A stretch of 64,000 nucleotides of DNA from Karalla daura (GCA_029224185.1 CM055193.1:13267169-13331168), one strand, 5' to 3'; positions 1 to 12,471 are shown, counted from the stretch's first letter. Notes: a model not told the origin generated them from the sequence alone. Numbers and translations: made by a program.

Positions 1-2340
1 AGCTGAATATACTTATGTGCGTATTCCCAGCGGCCCGTCGTGTAACCCCTGTGTTTACATGAAGGCGAAGATGACGTGAGGGTTGGTGGAAATACATCTG
101 TGATTCATATCAAAATCATCTGCAGAGTAATAAGCAGAAATGCTTTCTATAAGAAGACACTTGTGTTGAAGGAGCGGAGGGTGAAACGTTGCCAAGAGTC
201 CTGCGGAGGCTGCCAAACGAAAGAAAAGGTCAAGAAGTGTGATGAGCATGTGACAGAGGCTGCACAAATAGAGTGGGGTGGGGCGGAGGGGGACGACCTG
301 GCAAACTGCTGCCGCTTCTCCTTGAGCTTATTACACCATCCAGTTTAATACCGGCTGCAGCCCAGTTTTAATTCTGATCTGACAGAGATATCTGCATTAC
401 ACATGCCAGGTGATGAGTGGGCTTCGGTGCTTCTACCTTGCATCTGCTGTGAGTGATTATAAGGCTGCGTAGCAGTATCCATCTCTACATGGTTCAATGT
501 CAAAGTTAGTTATTAAAGCTTTCAGGCATGCACTGGAAAGGTTACATCTGAGACCGGTTGGAGGAAGACCAGCGTACGTATGCTCGCAGGTGTATGTGAC
601 GTAGACTTTCTAAATTTTGATCTCCCATCTCGAGCCTGTTATGGAGACGCGGACCACGTTTCCGCTGAGATCGTGTTGCACAACTCCAAGCTGACTCAGC
701 AGCGGACTGATGCAAAAAAGGGCGAAAACTGATGCAAACCTCTGGAAACACCTGGAGATCAAGGCAGGTGAAAGTCAGCGTTATTCAGCGCCATAATGTA
801 TATTCTGCGTTCACGGTATGATAACCACAGTCGAATCCAAGCTAAAGCGGCAGTAGGCCTGTTTCAAAACCTACAACGTGCGTAACTGATATTAATATAT
901 CATAGTGTCTAGACTTGCTTCAGAAGTAAGCTCCCCTCCCACTTGGCTGCCTCGTTAATGTGCTCAAATCCAATTATCAGTGAACTTCAAAGCACATAAT
1001 CAATCTATAATGGTTGCTATGGCGTGGGTGCCTGTACAGTTTCTGCTCCCCAAACTCCTCCTTTTCAATCAGTGACTCATCCATCCCCAACAACCCATCT
1101 GGCCTATTCCTACTCCCAAACAGCTGCAGAGCAGAGACGGCCTACGTGACAACTGCATCAGTTTATACCCCGTTTGCTCCTTTTATGGGTCCTCATGAGC
1201 TTTGAGGGGTGGGCGAGGGGGATCTTCCCCTGTTGCCCTGCTTTCTCCGTCGCTGTGCAGCGAGAGGCTCATCGCACGCTCTCATGTAGATGTAACAATA
1301 AACCCGGCATTTAGATCTCCCCGTGCGGGATTAGCTGAGTTTAAGTGAAGACGGAGGAGAATGGGTCGGTGTGCCAGACTCTGACTCCACAAGGGAACAA
1401 GGCCAAGGGCGTCCACTGGGATATTGCAGCGCTCTCCGCTGTGGCTCTGATAGAAAAGGTCAGAGGTAATTTTAATGCGGGGAAGCGTCAGGCCTGAAAA
1501 CGACACCTGCCCTTTGCCTATTTTGATCACCCTCACTCTCCTCTGGATGACTGGAATTCTGAGGGGGGCGTGTACTCCCCGTCCACAACTCTTTCTACCT
1601 CTCGTTGCGCAGCAAAGTAAAAGACACCAGTAGGAGTGAGACAAGCATGCGCACGTTTGAGTTCTCGCTCTCTCTCTTTGGCTCTCGCTGCTCAACAACG
1701 TTGATACGTATCAACATCAGCATCCCGGTTTCCTTTAGGCTTGAACTGTTATCATGCAGCATGCAGTCTCCGGGCAGGACCGGAGAATAAAGCTGAATGC
1801 ACAATGCACAAAAGGTAATTAGTAGGCAACTGGAGCTCTGTGCAGCTGTTGCATAATGTCTGGTACTTTTCGTGACTTTGTTGACATACACTGGCACGAG
1901 CCTGCACACAGATCTGTATGTTCATGCATGGAATCTATGCACAGATTATCATATGTAAATATTTATTTGGACCTGTGTTTATTCATGGTCTTTACCTTGC
2001 TCGTTGCGCACCTGACAACACCAAAATAAATTCCTCATAGTTGTGTAACTGGGGTGTATAGATAGACAGAGGGACAGATAGGAGGTAGGTAGGTAGGTAG
2101 GTAGAAACTTCATTCATCCCTTAGGGAGGTTCCTATGGGGAGTTCAGGTTGTATAACTAAGTTGTATAACTACCTGGCAATAAACAAGATTCTGATTCTG
2201 ATCTATCTTGTAAAAAAAGTGTTACTTTCCAATACGTGTCATAATTTCCCATTGGCTGAAAAGTTTATTGGCTTTATGGAGACCGCAGAGCTGTTTGTGA
2301 GGATCAGCTGGTGGAAAAAGTGAACCAGCTTCTCTAACTA
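1..2340. other. left flank: no exon recognised
   Basis: This stretch lies downstream of the PP1 regulatory subunit exon on the minus strand, so it is either that gene's first intron or its 3' side. I looked for a continuation of the protein on the minus strand and recognised nothing. Open frames here are short and low-complexity. It contains a short AGGT-type microsatellite around 2085-2105 and a LINE-like 3' tail at about 2112-2207. The remainder is unremarkable unique-looking DNA. Confidence 0.5.
2112..2207 (+). repeat. LINE-like 3' tail with TTCTGA-type end
   Basis: The segment starts with a short AGGT microsatellite (about 2085-2105) and contains CATTCATCCCTTAGGGAGGT. It ends in CAATAAACAAGATTCTGATT followed by CTGAT. 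An AATAAA-like signal followed by repeats of TTCTGA is what 3'-truncated non-LTR retroelements of fish often leave behind. A second element with the same kind of ending lies at about 29090-29165. Family assignment (CR1/L2/Rex type) is inference from the tail alone. Confidence 0.4.
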
Positions 2341-2350
2341 CTGCGCTTAC

Positions 2351-3222
2351 CTGTAAACTTTGGGAGGCTTGAGGATGCCCCTCATATGCTGCGTGTCGCG
2401 GGTCGCCTGAGCCTCATCCTCTTCGTAGGACAGCAGCAGAGTCACCACGTAATTCATAGCGGAGTTATTAGCCCAGAAGTCGCCGTCGGAGGTCTCGTAG
2501 CGCACGACGAACTCGATGCGAGAGCCGTGCGTGGTGTACGGGGGAGCGAAGGACAGCTTGAAGGAGAACTGGTCGGTGTCTTCATCGTTGGAGCCCTGCA
2601 CGTACTCTGCTGGCAGGTCGTAGTAGGTGGCCCAGCTGTCCATGGTGGACCTGATGTACACCGCCTTGTGGAAGGACACGTTCAGGACTCGGACGAGGCC
2701 ACAGAAAGCCAGCGGCTCGTCCTCCACGGCAGATATCTTCTCCACCTCCACCTTGCTGGCGCGCACGGCCTGCAGCAGCCTGGCGCCGCTGGGCGCAAGG
2801 AACTCCGGCTGCAGGTTGTACACCGGCTCCCTCTCCGGTTTGCGATACTTCGCCTCCTCTTCCTCCCACCTGGACGCTTCCTCTTCGTCGTCCGAATCGA
2901 AGGCGACGAACTCCTTCACGTCCACCAGGTCTCCACCTGTTGTGTCGGCGAAGGAGACCCTCTTACCTGCGGACAGCGCCTGGTGGATGCGCATGTACTC
3001 CGCCGTCTCGTCGAAGATGGACGCGCCTCGCTTTCGCGGCACCGGGGAGCATCTCGGGATGAGGTGGACATTTTCGCTGTCATCCTCTTCTTCCTCGTCG
3101 TCATCTTCGTTGTTGTCGCTGCCATTCCCCTCTCCTCCGGACCTACTTTCTGCAGGCGACCTCCCTTGCTTGGTGGTGGTGGTGAACAGGCCCTCTTGGC
3201 TCGGGATGGTTAGGAAGGACAT
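2351..3222 (-). CDS. PP1 glycogen-targeting regulatory subunit 3 (PPP1R3A/3F type), first coding exon
   Basis: This codes for a subunit that tethers protein phosphatase 1 to glycogen, favouring glycogen synthase activation. I start it at the ATG at 3222 (MSFLTIPS); the open frame continues upstream only through a GTG. Residues about 40-52 are acidic. The PP1-docking motif RVSF is at about 88-91, followed by ADTTGGDLVDVKEF. A CBM21 glycogen-binding domain spans about 174-265, with VRVLNVSF, TDQFSFK, EFVVRYET and FWANN. The exon ends at a good donor, CAG|GTAAGC, at 2351/2350, phase 2; the rest of the gene was not found. The domain reads closest to PPP1R3A. Human PPP1R3F lies in Xp11.23 with the orthologues of neighbouring genes, so PPP1R3F is equally possible. 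If the intron is retained, translation stops at 2347-2349, giving a 291-aa protein. Confidence 0.85.
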
Positions 3223-3559
3223 TTCTGCAGCCAGGAGGAAAGTGTGCACTCATGGAAGCCGGGCTACATGCAGGTTATGGCGTCTCCAGAAAAAAATAAA
3301 ACGAAGAAAACACTGCCAAACACACAGATACACACTCAGTCAGTCAGTCACTCATGCACACAGTGGAGAGCTTTGCGCAGATCCAGCGCTCGCTGCTGTT
3401 ACGCACGGAGCCTCCACAGCCAACGTGTTGCGTTAAATGTCACCCATGGAAAACGTGTCTTTCCTGCCAGGCCCCCCTCCCGTGATAGATAGGTGTATCC
3501 CACCCCCCCTTTACCCTCTACTTTGCTTCATGCATCGCAATTTGGCTGCTAGTGCTGCG

Positions 3560-3590
3560 GAAGGAGCAGCCTCTATTTATAGCTCTGACC
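3560..3590 (-). promoter_or_regulatory. TATA box upstream of the PP1 subunit gene
   Basis: On the minus strand 3582-3572 reads CTATAAATAGA, a strong TATA-box match. It lies about 350 bases upstream of the ATG at 3222, which predicts a start near 3550 and a 5' leader of about 330 bases. No other TATA match is nearby. Confidence 0.5.
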
Positions 3591-3599
3591 TACCGGCTC

Positions 3600-4336
3600 T
3601 CCATGCCCCCAAATTTGTTTTTTAAGTTGGTATAATCCTGTACCTTCCCCCCCTTCCCCTGGGTTCCGTTTGGTTCGGTCTGGCTGAACGCCCACTACTG
3701 GATATGTGATAATAATAATAAAGGCTACAACGTTTATATTATTTATTTGATTTTCTTTATCCCGTATTCCTGTGTTTTATGTATTCATTCTACTATTATG
3801 TGTTTATTGTATCCCTCATTAAATGTGTACCATTTGACTCCACAAATGTATACCATTTGTGATTTTGATGTTTATGTCAATGCTGAGTGACTGTTTGAAA
3901 TAAAGTTGTTAATATATTGAGCTGTGTCACACCAAAAAAAACTGCAAGCTATTAGGCAATGTCACATTTTTGAACATGTGCACATCAGTATCTAAAAATG
4001 TAGAAATCCAAGTTTAAGGATGGCACGCACCAAAAGGAAAATAGCAACACACATTTGAATTATTTATTGCAATATATATATATATACACACACTTATTTA
4101 AATGCTGCAGAAAATAAACATCCCTGCTGCAGTGCTAAGATAAGATACCTCAGCGACGTGAATGCTAGTGTGCTCTGAATGCTCTTGGTTGCCTGTTATG
4201 TAATCCCACTCTCTTCAATGTGGCTCTTTTGTGAGGACAAAAATAAAAGCAGCCCCAGCTGAACGCAGCAAATGGCACCGTTTCATAAGGTCCAATTTCA
4301 ATGCCAGAGGTGTATTTAAATGAATGGATGGATGGC
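3600..4336. other. intergenic AT-rich DNA
   Basis: No coding signal is seen. The stretch is AT-rich, with a short TA/CA run near 4072-4092 and scattered AATAAA-like words. It leads directly into the first GATA array. Confidence 0.4.
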
Positions 4337-4501
<165 letters not shown>

Positions 4502-4977
4502 GAGGAGGTAGGTATGTATGATAGTAGGTGGATGTAGGGATGGATAGAGAAAAATGCATATCATATAAGGAGCTAACTAAAAATATTCATAAAGGATAAC
4601 TAATTATCAGTGCTAGTAAGAAAAAAGCAAAATACATAGGATCTATGTATGTATCAGTGCAAAAACTACAAACAATAATAATATGTGTTATGAGGTGTAC
4701 AGTATGTCCTATACTACGTGTCAAATCAACAAATCTACAAATACAGTCTCAATGACACAGAGCAAGAGGATTTATGTCAAAGTGGTGTATCAGCGGTTGT
4801 GTTGGATGTCTTATTTAAGCAGGCAGTTAATAAAAACATGTAATATATGAATAACATAAGCAGCCGTTTCACAGTTCTCAGAGTAAACATTTCACATTTT
4901 AATGCATCGACCACTCACTGCTAATGCATCTCGTATGGTGAAGAACCTTTTTGCACCAATAAACATGTCCCATCACA

Positions 4978-5169
<192 letters not shown>

Positions 5170-5564
5170 CAGCCAGGGAGCATTTCAAGGTGGCTGGTGT
5201 GGGGAAAGAGGGATGAAAAACAACTAACATAGGTAATAAAAGTAAAGGGGGCATTAAAGGATCAACACATCCCCCCTGCCATCTAAACCCCCGCCTGATC
5301 TCAAGCTCTTGGAAACCTTGTTTACGCTGGCTCTGACACCTGAGCCCTTGACTTATATGTGTAATAAATTTCAATTTAATACACTGTAATATCCCATTTA
5401 AACTGGTAACCCGAGCACGTGAAGGTTGCCATGTGAGATGTAAAGTATGGATAGAGGTAATAGGTAAACATATGTATCTTTTTTGGACTAATTTCCACAG
5501 AGTTTCTACCACCACAGTGCCCCCCAGGATAAAGACCTTTCTACTGATACAGATTACCGTGTAA

Positions 5565-5780
5565 ACACACCCTTGATCCTGATTGGTCGAGAGGTTTTAG
5601 CGCGTCGCGCCGTAGCCAATCACGGGATTGTTTTTCTTTCACGTCGCTGCACGGATAGTAAGCTAACTGGTAATGCTACACAAACTAATATAAAGAACGA
5701 GAATAGCCGCCGAGAGCGATCCCGCGACGGGTTGGATATTAATATCTGCACCGGGGACTTTCGGGCTGGACTGTTTACTC
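5565..5780 (+). promoter_or_regulatory. tspyl2 promoter region with paired CCAAT boxes
   Basis: No TATA box is evident upstream of the tspyl2 ATG. Two CCAAT motifs in opposite orientation lie close together: GATTGGTCG near 5580 (inverted) and AGCCAATCACGGG near 5614. They are followed by CpG-bearing sequence leading to the 5' leader. This arrangement is typical of TATA-less housekeeping promoters. The exact start site cannot be read. Confidence 0.45.
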
Positions 5781-6077
5781 CTGGAAAAATGTGCTGCAGT
5801 CATCGCCGCAAGGACACGCGAGTCGGGTAACGTGAGCTAACTGAAGTTAGCATTAGCGGCTATCTTTAATTTTTAGCGCTGCTGCAAGGCCGCGGAGGAA
5901 ATACGGGCGCTCCTTCCTGCTCCAGTTGCACCCATAATGTAGGTTACGATACCGCTGGAGTTACGAAATCTTCCAAAAGTCTCCCAAGTGGTGCGAATCG
6001 ATCGCGTTTGAGTTAGTTTTCTAGTTGTAGCTAGCGGGACACCTAGCTTGCTGGATATCTCGGCTGGCTAGCTAGCA

Positions 6078-9000
6078 ATGAGCGAAGGCACGGACTGCAA
6101 ACAGTCCGCAGACTCTGCATCGAGGAAACGGTGTCAGTCATCCGAGGGAGATGAAGGCAGCGAGATCCCCAGCAAGTCCAGCAAAGGGAGCGGAGGAGCT
6201 GCGGCGGAGGCTTCCCCCGAAAGTTGCAAGAACAGCGAAGCGGAGAGTAAAGATGGAGACGCAGCGAAGAAGGATGGAGAGACGGATGCGGGAGCTGTCA
6301 ACAACAACTCTACAGACAGCAAACCAGAGGAACCTTTGACCCCCGATGGCTCTGCTGCAGGTGCAAAGGTAGAGGAGGAGAAACCGGCAGCAGCAGGTTC
6401 ATCAGCATCTCCTCCTCCTCCTCCACCTCCCCCTCCTCCTCCTCCTCCAGCTCCCGTGGTCCAGTCTGACTCTGCAGCGATTGCTGCTGCTGAGGCTCTC
6501 GCCAGTCTCACAGGAAGAGATGGAGAGGAGACTCCTTGCTCCTCAGAGAAGGCCAAGCAGATGAAGCAGGGGAGCAAATTCAGACGCGGAGCCCACCAGT
6601 CCTCGAGAGCGGCCGGAGGCTCCAAAACGCAGGCGGCCGCGGCGGACAGCTCCACATCTGTGCACAGCACGGACAGAGAGGACGCGGACGACATGCCGGA
6701 GGCCGATGAAGGCGACGAGTCCATGTCCGGCTCGTCCTCCACGCCCAGCTCCTCCTTCCCGTCGGACAATGAGGACAATGACGATGGCGAGTGTGCCATC
6801 GTGTCGGTAAAGATGGCCCCGGAGATGAGGCAGTCGGTGGCTCTCCTGGCGCAGGTACAGATGAGACTGGAGGCTCTGGAGAAGAAAAGCGCCCGGCTGC
6901 ACCAGCGGCTGGAGCTGAAGATCAGCCGCCAGCGCCGTCCACATCTGGATCAGCGCAGCTCCATCACCAAGACCATCCCAGGGTTCTGGGTGACGGCTGT
7001 ATCCTTTAAACAGGACGAGACCCATTCTCCCTCTCCCATTGTTCTCCAGTTGTCATAAACATGTTGTATGTTGTAAACATGTCTGTTTGTCTTAACCCCG
7101 ACGTTCCAGCTGTTGAACCACCCTCATCTCTCAGCACACATCGACGAGTGTGACGAAGATGCCCTCAGCTACATGACTGATCTGGAGGTAGGAAGAGTTG
7201 ACCTGCTGACACAACATCTGCTCCTCACTGAATGTGCACGGAAGCTGAAATCACATGTTAACTCTTGTTTGTTTGTTTGTTTTTTTCTCCTCAGATCGAG
7301 AGCTTCAAAAATAATAAACTAGGCTTCAGAATCCGCTTCCACTTCAGACGAAATCCGTACTTCCAGAACAATATCATCATGAAAGAGCTGCACCTCGGGA
7401 TGGGAGGTAAGTACAGCGTTGTGATGCAAAGACTCCGACTTCAATGCATTGTGTCTGTGTAAATAGACTGAAGTATGCATATTTGATAATGTGTTATTCT
7501 CTTACCTGCAGTGTGGGGGCCTGTCTCTAGCACATGTAAGGCAAAGGCAGGGAGTAAACCCCGGACTTGCCACCGGTTATAAACACACCATCCAGTTCAC
7601 ATTAGTGCATGTTTCTGGTCTGTGGGTGGAAACCAGTACTGGTACCGGGACAATTGTGAAAATTGTGACATTTGCACAAGGAAACAACACTAATCTCAAC
7701 CATATGAGTGCAAGCAGGGTCTATTCAGTCATATTCTGTTTCAATAGAGGGAGACTGAGGCCAACACATTGTCTGGAGAGACTGAGAGTGCAGAGTACAC
7801 AGTGCAATGCCAGGTCAACAAGTTCAGATCGGTCGTCTACTTCACACCCACAATGACCAAACACCACAGTCATGCAAGTAGTGCAGAAACAAAGCGACAC
7901 TGTTGTAATTGTGGCGTCCTCTGCGCATAAATATAGATGGACAGAGTATGACACCGCTGCGATCGTATGCAATTGTCTCAGAACGGCTGTAATGACATAA
8001 GTGTTGTAATTCTTCGCAGATTCAGTTTGGCAGAGCTGTTGCTTCGCCGCATGTAAAATGAGATAATCCTTAATTAATCCCACGCAGAGAAGCGGCGAGA
8101 GTGAAGTAATAAGAGGCATCAAAACCGATCTTGGGACGCGAGTGGCGCTCTGGTGCGGGCAGATTAGGAGCGGCAGCCGCAGGAAGGAAGGGGCCGCCTG
8201 ACAGCCGGGCCGCCGTCCTCCTCCCTCTGACGATGCCTCCCTTGCTCTCGTGTCAGGGTCTCCCATGTCGTTCTCCAACCCCATCCTGTGGCACCGCGGG
8301 CAGAACCTGACGGCCCACAGCGAGCCCAGGAAGTCCTCGCGTGGCGTCTACCAGACCTTCTTCAGCTGGTTCACCGACCACAGCAACCCCGGACAGGACG
8401 ACGTAGCACAGGTACAGAGCTGCGGGTCACGTTTAAACTGCGCCAACCTGCACCTGCCTCGCCGTGTTTTGCTCCGTTTTGCTGTGGAGAATGACATCTC
8501 ACTCGAGAGCCATTGACGGCGCTCGTTATGCCAGCCGTGAGCTGGTGGAAGGCATTTAATCAACTCTGATTAACCAGGATTATTCAGGGACTCGCACGCG
8601 TTCGTTCTGTCCAAGCAGAAATGAGAGTTTTTGTTTGTTTACGCTGATGGGAAAAGATGCTGACTCTCCTCTGAGAAATGTCTGCCTGTTGTGTTTAGAT
8701 ACTGAAGGACGACCTGTACAGAGACCCTCTGAGATACTACCTCACCCCACTCTGGGAGCCAAGGGAGAACGGCAGGTAAAACAACTGTTTTACATCAAAC
8801 CTTAGTATTTTGGATTATCATTGAATCACGTTTATTTGTTTATTTCCTCTTTTTTCTTCATATGTGAGTTTTTTTTAGTTGTTTTTTCAACCTCTCGTTC
8901 ACCCTTGATTTGTTTAAATAGGTTTTTTCATCACGGGTTTAAAATTATAAGCAGCAGTTACATGGCTCCATTGAAGGCGGCCGGACTCCACCTAGGAAAA

Positions 9001-9692
9001 CAGTCATTTTCTGTTCTGCAACACGCGTTATTCAAACAAACGCAGCGATCGCCGTCCCCTTGACTCAGTGAGTCAGAAGGGGAAACAATCGGGCCCGGGC
9101 GGCCCGTCCTCCCGCTGCCCCCGGGCTCCGACCTTCCTCTCGCTTTCCCTCTTGATGGTTTCAGATCTAACTCGGCGCTTTGCCGCCATCTGCATAATGA
9201 CGTTTAATGACGGAGTCCGCCGGCCTTGAGGGAGGAGCTGTGGTGGCTGTCTCTGGTTCAAAATGAATTATCCTTTGGAACAAAAAAAGTTCATCCTTGC
9301 AGGTGTTTTCTTTCCCTTGAAACAGTCACTTTGTGTGGACGTGGGCCACCCTCTCACTGCTCCTCTCTGCCGCGCCGGCGTCCGAAATTGTAGGTTTCTT
9401 GGAGGTAAAAACACGGGACGAGGAGGCTCAAGAAGAGTGCAGAAGTCTCTGTGAGCCACAGACGTAAACGGTGTAATGTCTCACACATGCCGTGCAGTGA
9501 ACAAGCTGCTCATTATCCTATAAATTTGACAAATATTCATCGCCTCGGGCCCCAAAATTATAGTGTCAACTTCAACAATTTCCGGATTGTGTTTCTTTTT
9601 TTTTTCTTCCCTTTCTCGTCGGAAAGACCAGGTGGGATGCATACCGGGACAATGACCGTGTGTGTGCCTCTGTGTGTGTGTGTCTGTTGTCT

Positions 9693-9770
<78 letters not shown>

Positions 9771-10564
9771 ACTCAGCGGCGGCAGCAGCGGGGCCAGAAC
9801 GGCCGACAACGGTAATGGCGATGACTGTGTCGTGATCTCCGACTCGGACGACGAGCCCGGCGAGGAGACCGGGGAGGCCGAGCGCAGCCAGAGCAGGGGG
9901 GAGGAAGAGGAGGAGGAGGACGACGACGAAGTCGACGGGGAGGAAGAGGAGGAGGAAGAGGAGGACAGGGGGCCAAGCGCCGGTCAGTGCTAACGCAGAG
10001 GGTGTCGGCGGCCAGGCCACCCCGCTAGGTCCACGTCTCCCCGAGATGGGTCTGCTCTGTGTCCCGAGGCGTGTGTGTGCGTGTGCGGAGTGCACGTCTC
10101 TGCTGTTGCCCGTGATGTGAGAGCGAGGCCGAGGGCCTGTCGGCAGCCGCAGGCTCCCCGGCGTGTTGTTGTGCCTGTGATCTGAATGTGTGTGGGTGCT
10201 GCAAGCTAAACTGAATAGACAGGCAATATCTCCCCCTCAGATGAGAGCCCAGAGGAGAAGGATGATGGTGGAGAAATTGTGATTGACGGTAAGACCCCAC
10301 TCTCAACAAGCAAAAGTGTTGCAAATTCACCCGTATCACGGCAGTCAAACAGTGGGGGAGGGGGCGCGCTGCGGTTTCTTCCTTTTTTATTTTTGGGTTT
10401 TTTTTGGGATTATTCCGCGTTTTTTGTTTCACGGATCTGCCCGACTTCAGCTAAATAACAACCTTGGGGCGTAGTTACAGCCATAGATGTGTTGGAGGAA
10501 GAGAGCCCTGAAAATCTACCTCACCGTCTCCTGTCCTGTAGGCTCCGACGACAGTGACCAGCAG

Positions 10565-10595
<31 letters not shown>

Positions 10596-10600
10596 CCTGA
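6078..10600 (+). CDS. tspyl2: testis-specific Y-encoded-like 2 (TSPYL2/CDA1), NAP/SET family, complete
   Basis: Exons: 6078-6998, 7110-7187, 7295-7406, 8257-8411, 8699-8775, 9777-9982, 10241-10288, 10542-10600; 551 aa, all phases consistent. The first 240 residues are low-complexity, Ser/Glu/Ala-rich, with a run of 13 prolines and an acidic stretch. The nucleosome-assembly (NAP/SET/TSPY) domain runs from about residue 245 to 430. It opens with a dimerisation helix (SVALLAQVQMRLEALEKKSA) and continues through IPGFWVTALLNHP, LGFRIRFHFRRNPYFQN and YQTFFSWF. The tail is an acidic Asp/Glu tract ending in poly-Glu. Family members act as nuclear, chromatin-associated regulators of proliferation. The acidic tail and synteny with WAS, SLC38A5 and APEX2 favour TSPYL2 over other TSPY-like genes. 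Exon 6 has an unusual splice site directly behind a GT repeat. Confidence 0.9.
9698..9767 (+). repeat. (GT)35 microsatellite abutting a tspyl2 3' splice site
   Basis: This is 70 bp of uninterrupted GT, preceded by interrupted GT from about 9660. Only nine bases (CTGACTCAG) separate it from tspyl2 exon 6 at 9777. The usual polypyrimidine tract is displaced upstream to about 9592-9620. Confidence 0.97.
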
Positions 10601-11655
10601 GGAGGAAGTCTTGTCGTCTTTTAAAGAAGACGAGGATCAAGGGACCAGAGACCAGGACGACAAGGATGCCAATGTCGACGAGGAGTACCAGAGCAATTTA
10701 TTGTCATTTTTATGCACAGAATATGAGTTTTTTTGTTGTTTTTTTTATACCTAAAATGCATAGGAACGTTTTAAAAATCAGGGTTAATTATAATAATAAT
10801 AATAATAATAAAGCCAAGGCAGCATGTTCTCCCCTATTTTATACAGTGTGTACTGTGTATTCTGATGTACTGATGATTCACCTTTTGCAAAAATGTTTTT
10901 TCTAAAGCCGTTCTCAAGCATCTGATGCCAGTCATTTCACATACGTAGTGTTCTTCCATTCGCTCCGCGTGTCAGGTCTCGATCGCCGCTACCCGTCAGT
11001 CGGAAACAAACAAAATCATTGCGTCGGGGATCTCCGCCCCCCCGGGACGCGACGCAGAAACCCTCCGTGGCATTACTGGCGGCCCGCGGCCGCCGTCTGG
11101 GAACGGGACGTGACCGGGCCAGCGCGGGTCACGAGCTAAATTGACATCGAGGCAGTGCGTCCCGGACGCCACTGCGCTGAACCAAAATTTGATCTCAGGG
11201 ATGAAGGCGAAGGCGGAAGTCTCGGCTGAAGGAAGGTTTCTCGTTCTCAGACATGTACGCGCTCCGGATGCTGTCGTAGGCTGTGTAGAAGGAAACGTGT
11301 TCTCTACTGTAGTGAAAATAGGAAACGGATCGTGCTCGGTTGCTACTCTGCCTACCCGTGTTTCTCCTTCTCCGCCTCTGTGTTGTACACCCACGTCCGA
11401 CCCTCCCGATGACCTGTAAAACCATGTCTAACCTGTAGCGCCGTGGCGTAGTTTCTTTCCATTAGAACGTAACGTTGCTTTCTGAAACACTCCTTGTCTC
11501 TGTTTCTTTGTTTCTTTAGTTTCGATGTCCACGCGGCTTGTCTGTGAGCATGAAGTGTAAGACAAGGACGATTGCTTACAAGGCTTTTTCTCTGTGCACA
11601 GTGTCAGTAAGAACTGTTAAATCCACGGTAACATTATGGGGTGCACTGTAATAAA
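10601..11655 (+). other. tspyl2 3' UTR with candidate poly(A) signals
   Basis: After the tspyl2 stop there is an ATA microsatellite near 10790-10810 that ends in AATAAA at 10807-10812, the nearest poly(A) signal. A second AATAAA lies at 11650-11655. Between them, about 10975-11175 is markedly CpG-rich (CGATCGCCGC, GCGGCCCGCGGCCGCC), unlike its surroundings. No coding exon with matching phase was recognised there. Confidence 0.45.
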
Positions 11656-12405
11656 TAAAATTAAATAGTATTTGTATTTGCTTACTTTTCTTAGCAATGA
11701 CCTGTAAATAATATTTCAGCATTGTCTTGAAGAAATGCGTTGAGTAAACCCTGTTTAATCATGGATAAATTTTATCTAATAGTCTTGAGGTTTTTCATAA
11801 ACATGATCAGAAAGCTCTATTTTGTGTGCTGTGTTTTCTAGAACACTGTAGATTTAAGATACTTGTTTGTTGCTTTCTTTTGTTTGCTTTAAGATAAATG
11901 TTCACCTTTTGACTCAGACCTAATAAAATAGACAGTTGTTTCACCTAGTTGCCTGTTCTGGTTTACATACACATATTCAGTCACCATCTTGCAGGCTCCA
12001 GCTACAGAGACCGTGGTCTTGGAAAAAAAAATGGTTCCAGAGGAGCACCCTTCCTTGCTGGGCCAGGAGTAAGAACCAGCAATGTCAGGCTTAGCAGGCG
12101 GGGTTATTGAGTCCACCGTTTTTTTTCTCATAATGTGAGAAGGCACAGGTTTGACATAATGGCAGCTAAAGAAACTAAAATGTAAATGAAGACTGGAATC
12201 TCTGGACGACTCACACATACATACACACACATACACCCTCATTCTCGCACTCGCATCTAGAGGCAATTCAGAGTCTCCGTTTGACTTAAGTGTATGTCTC
12301 TGAGATAACATGCTAACTCCGCACAGAAAGGCTCACAGATCTGAACTCTTACAGTTCACCACAAAGTCTGCACATATGCACGTGCACAAGAGAAACACAA
12401 CTTCA

Positions 12406-12471
12406 GGTTTCCCATCTGTGACTGGAAAATTAGTGACAAATTTTCCAGTCACAGAGAACACATGGAAACTG
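12406..12471. other. perfect 17-bp stem hairpin with imperfect extension
   Basis: Left arm 12415-12431 (TCTGTGACTGGAAAATT) is the exact reverse complement of 12439-12455, with a 7-base loop. The pairing extends outward imperfectly through GTTTCC and GGAAAC near 12406 and 12466-12471. The span is about 66 nt. It lies in the tspyl2-semaphorin intergenic region. It could be a small palindromic transposon remnant or a structured RNA; nothing decides between these. Confidence 0.6.

Noticed and set aside
2386..3436. Plus-strand frames of 269-275 codons over the PP1 subunit exon
   Set aside because: They are antisense to an exon with clear RVSF and CBM21 motifs and have no recognisable domain themselves.
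9481..10095. 204-codon minus-strand frame over the GT repeat and tspyl2 exon 6
   Set aside because: It is the antisense of an acidic Glu/Asp exon and a microsatellite; sense exons join in phase.
10554..10754. 66-codon Arg-rich plus-strand frame at the tspyl2 end
   Set aside because: It is the +1 frame of the poly-Glu last exon; phase from the preceding exon gives the Glu frame and a TGA at 10598.
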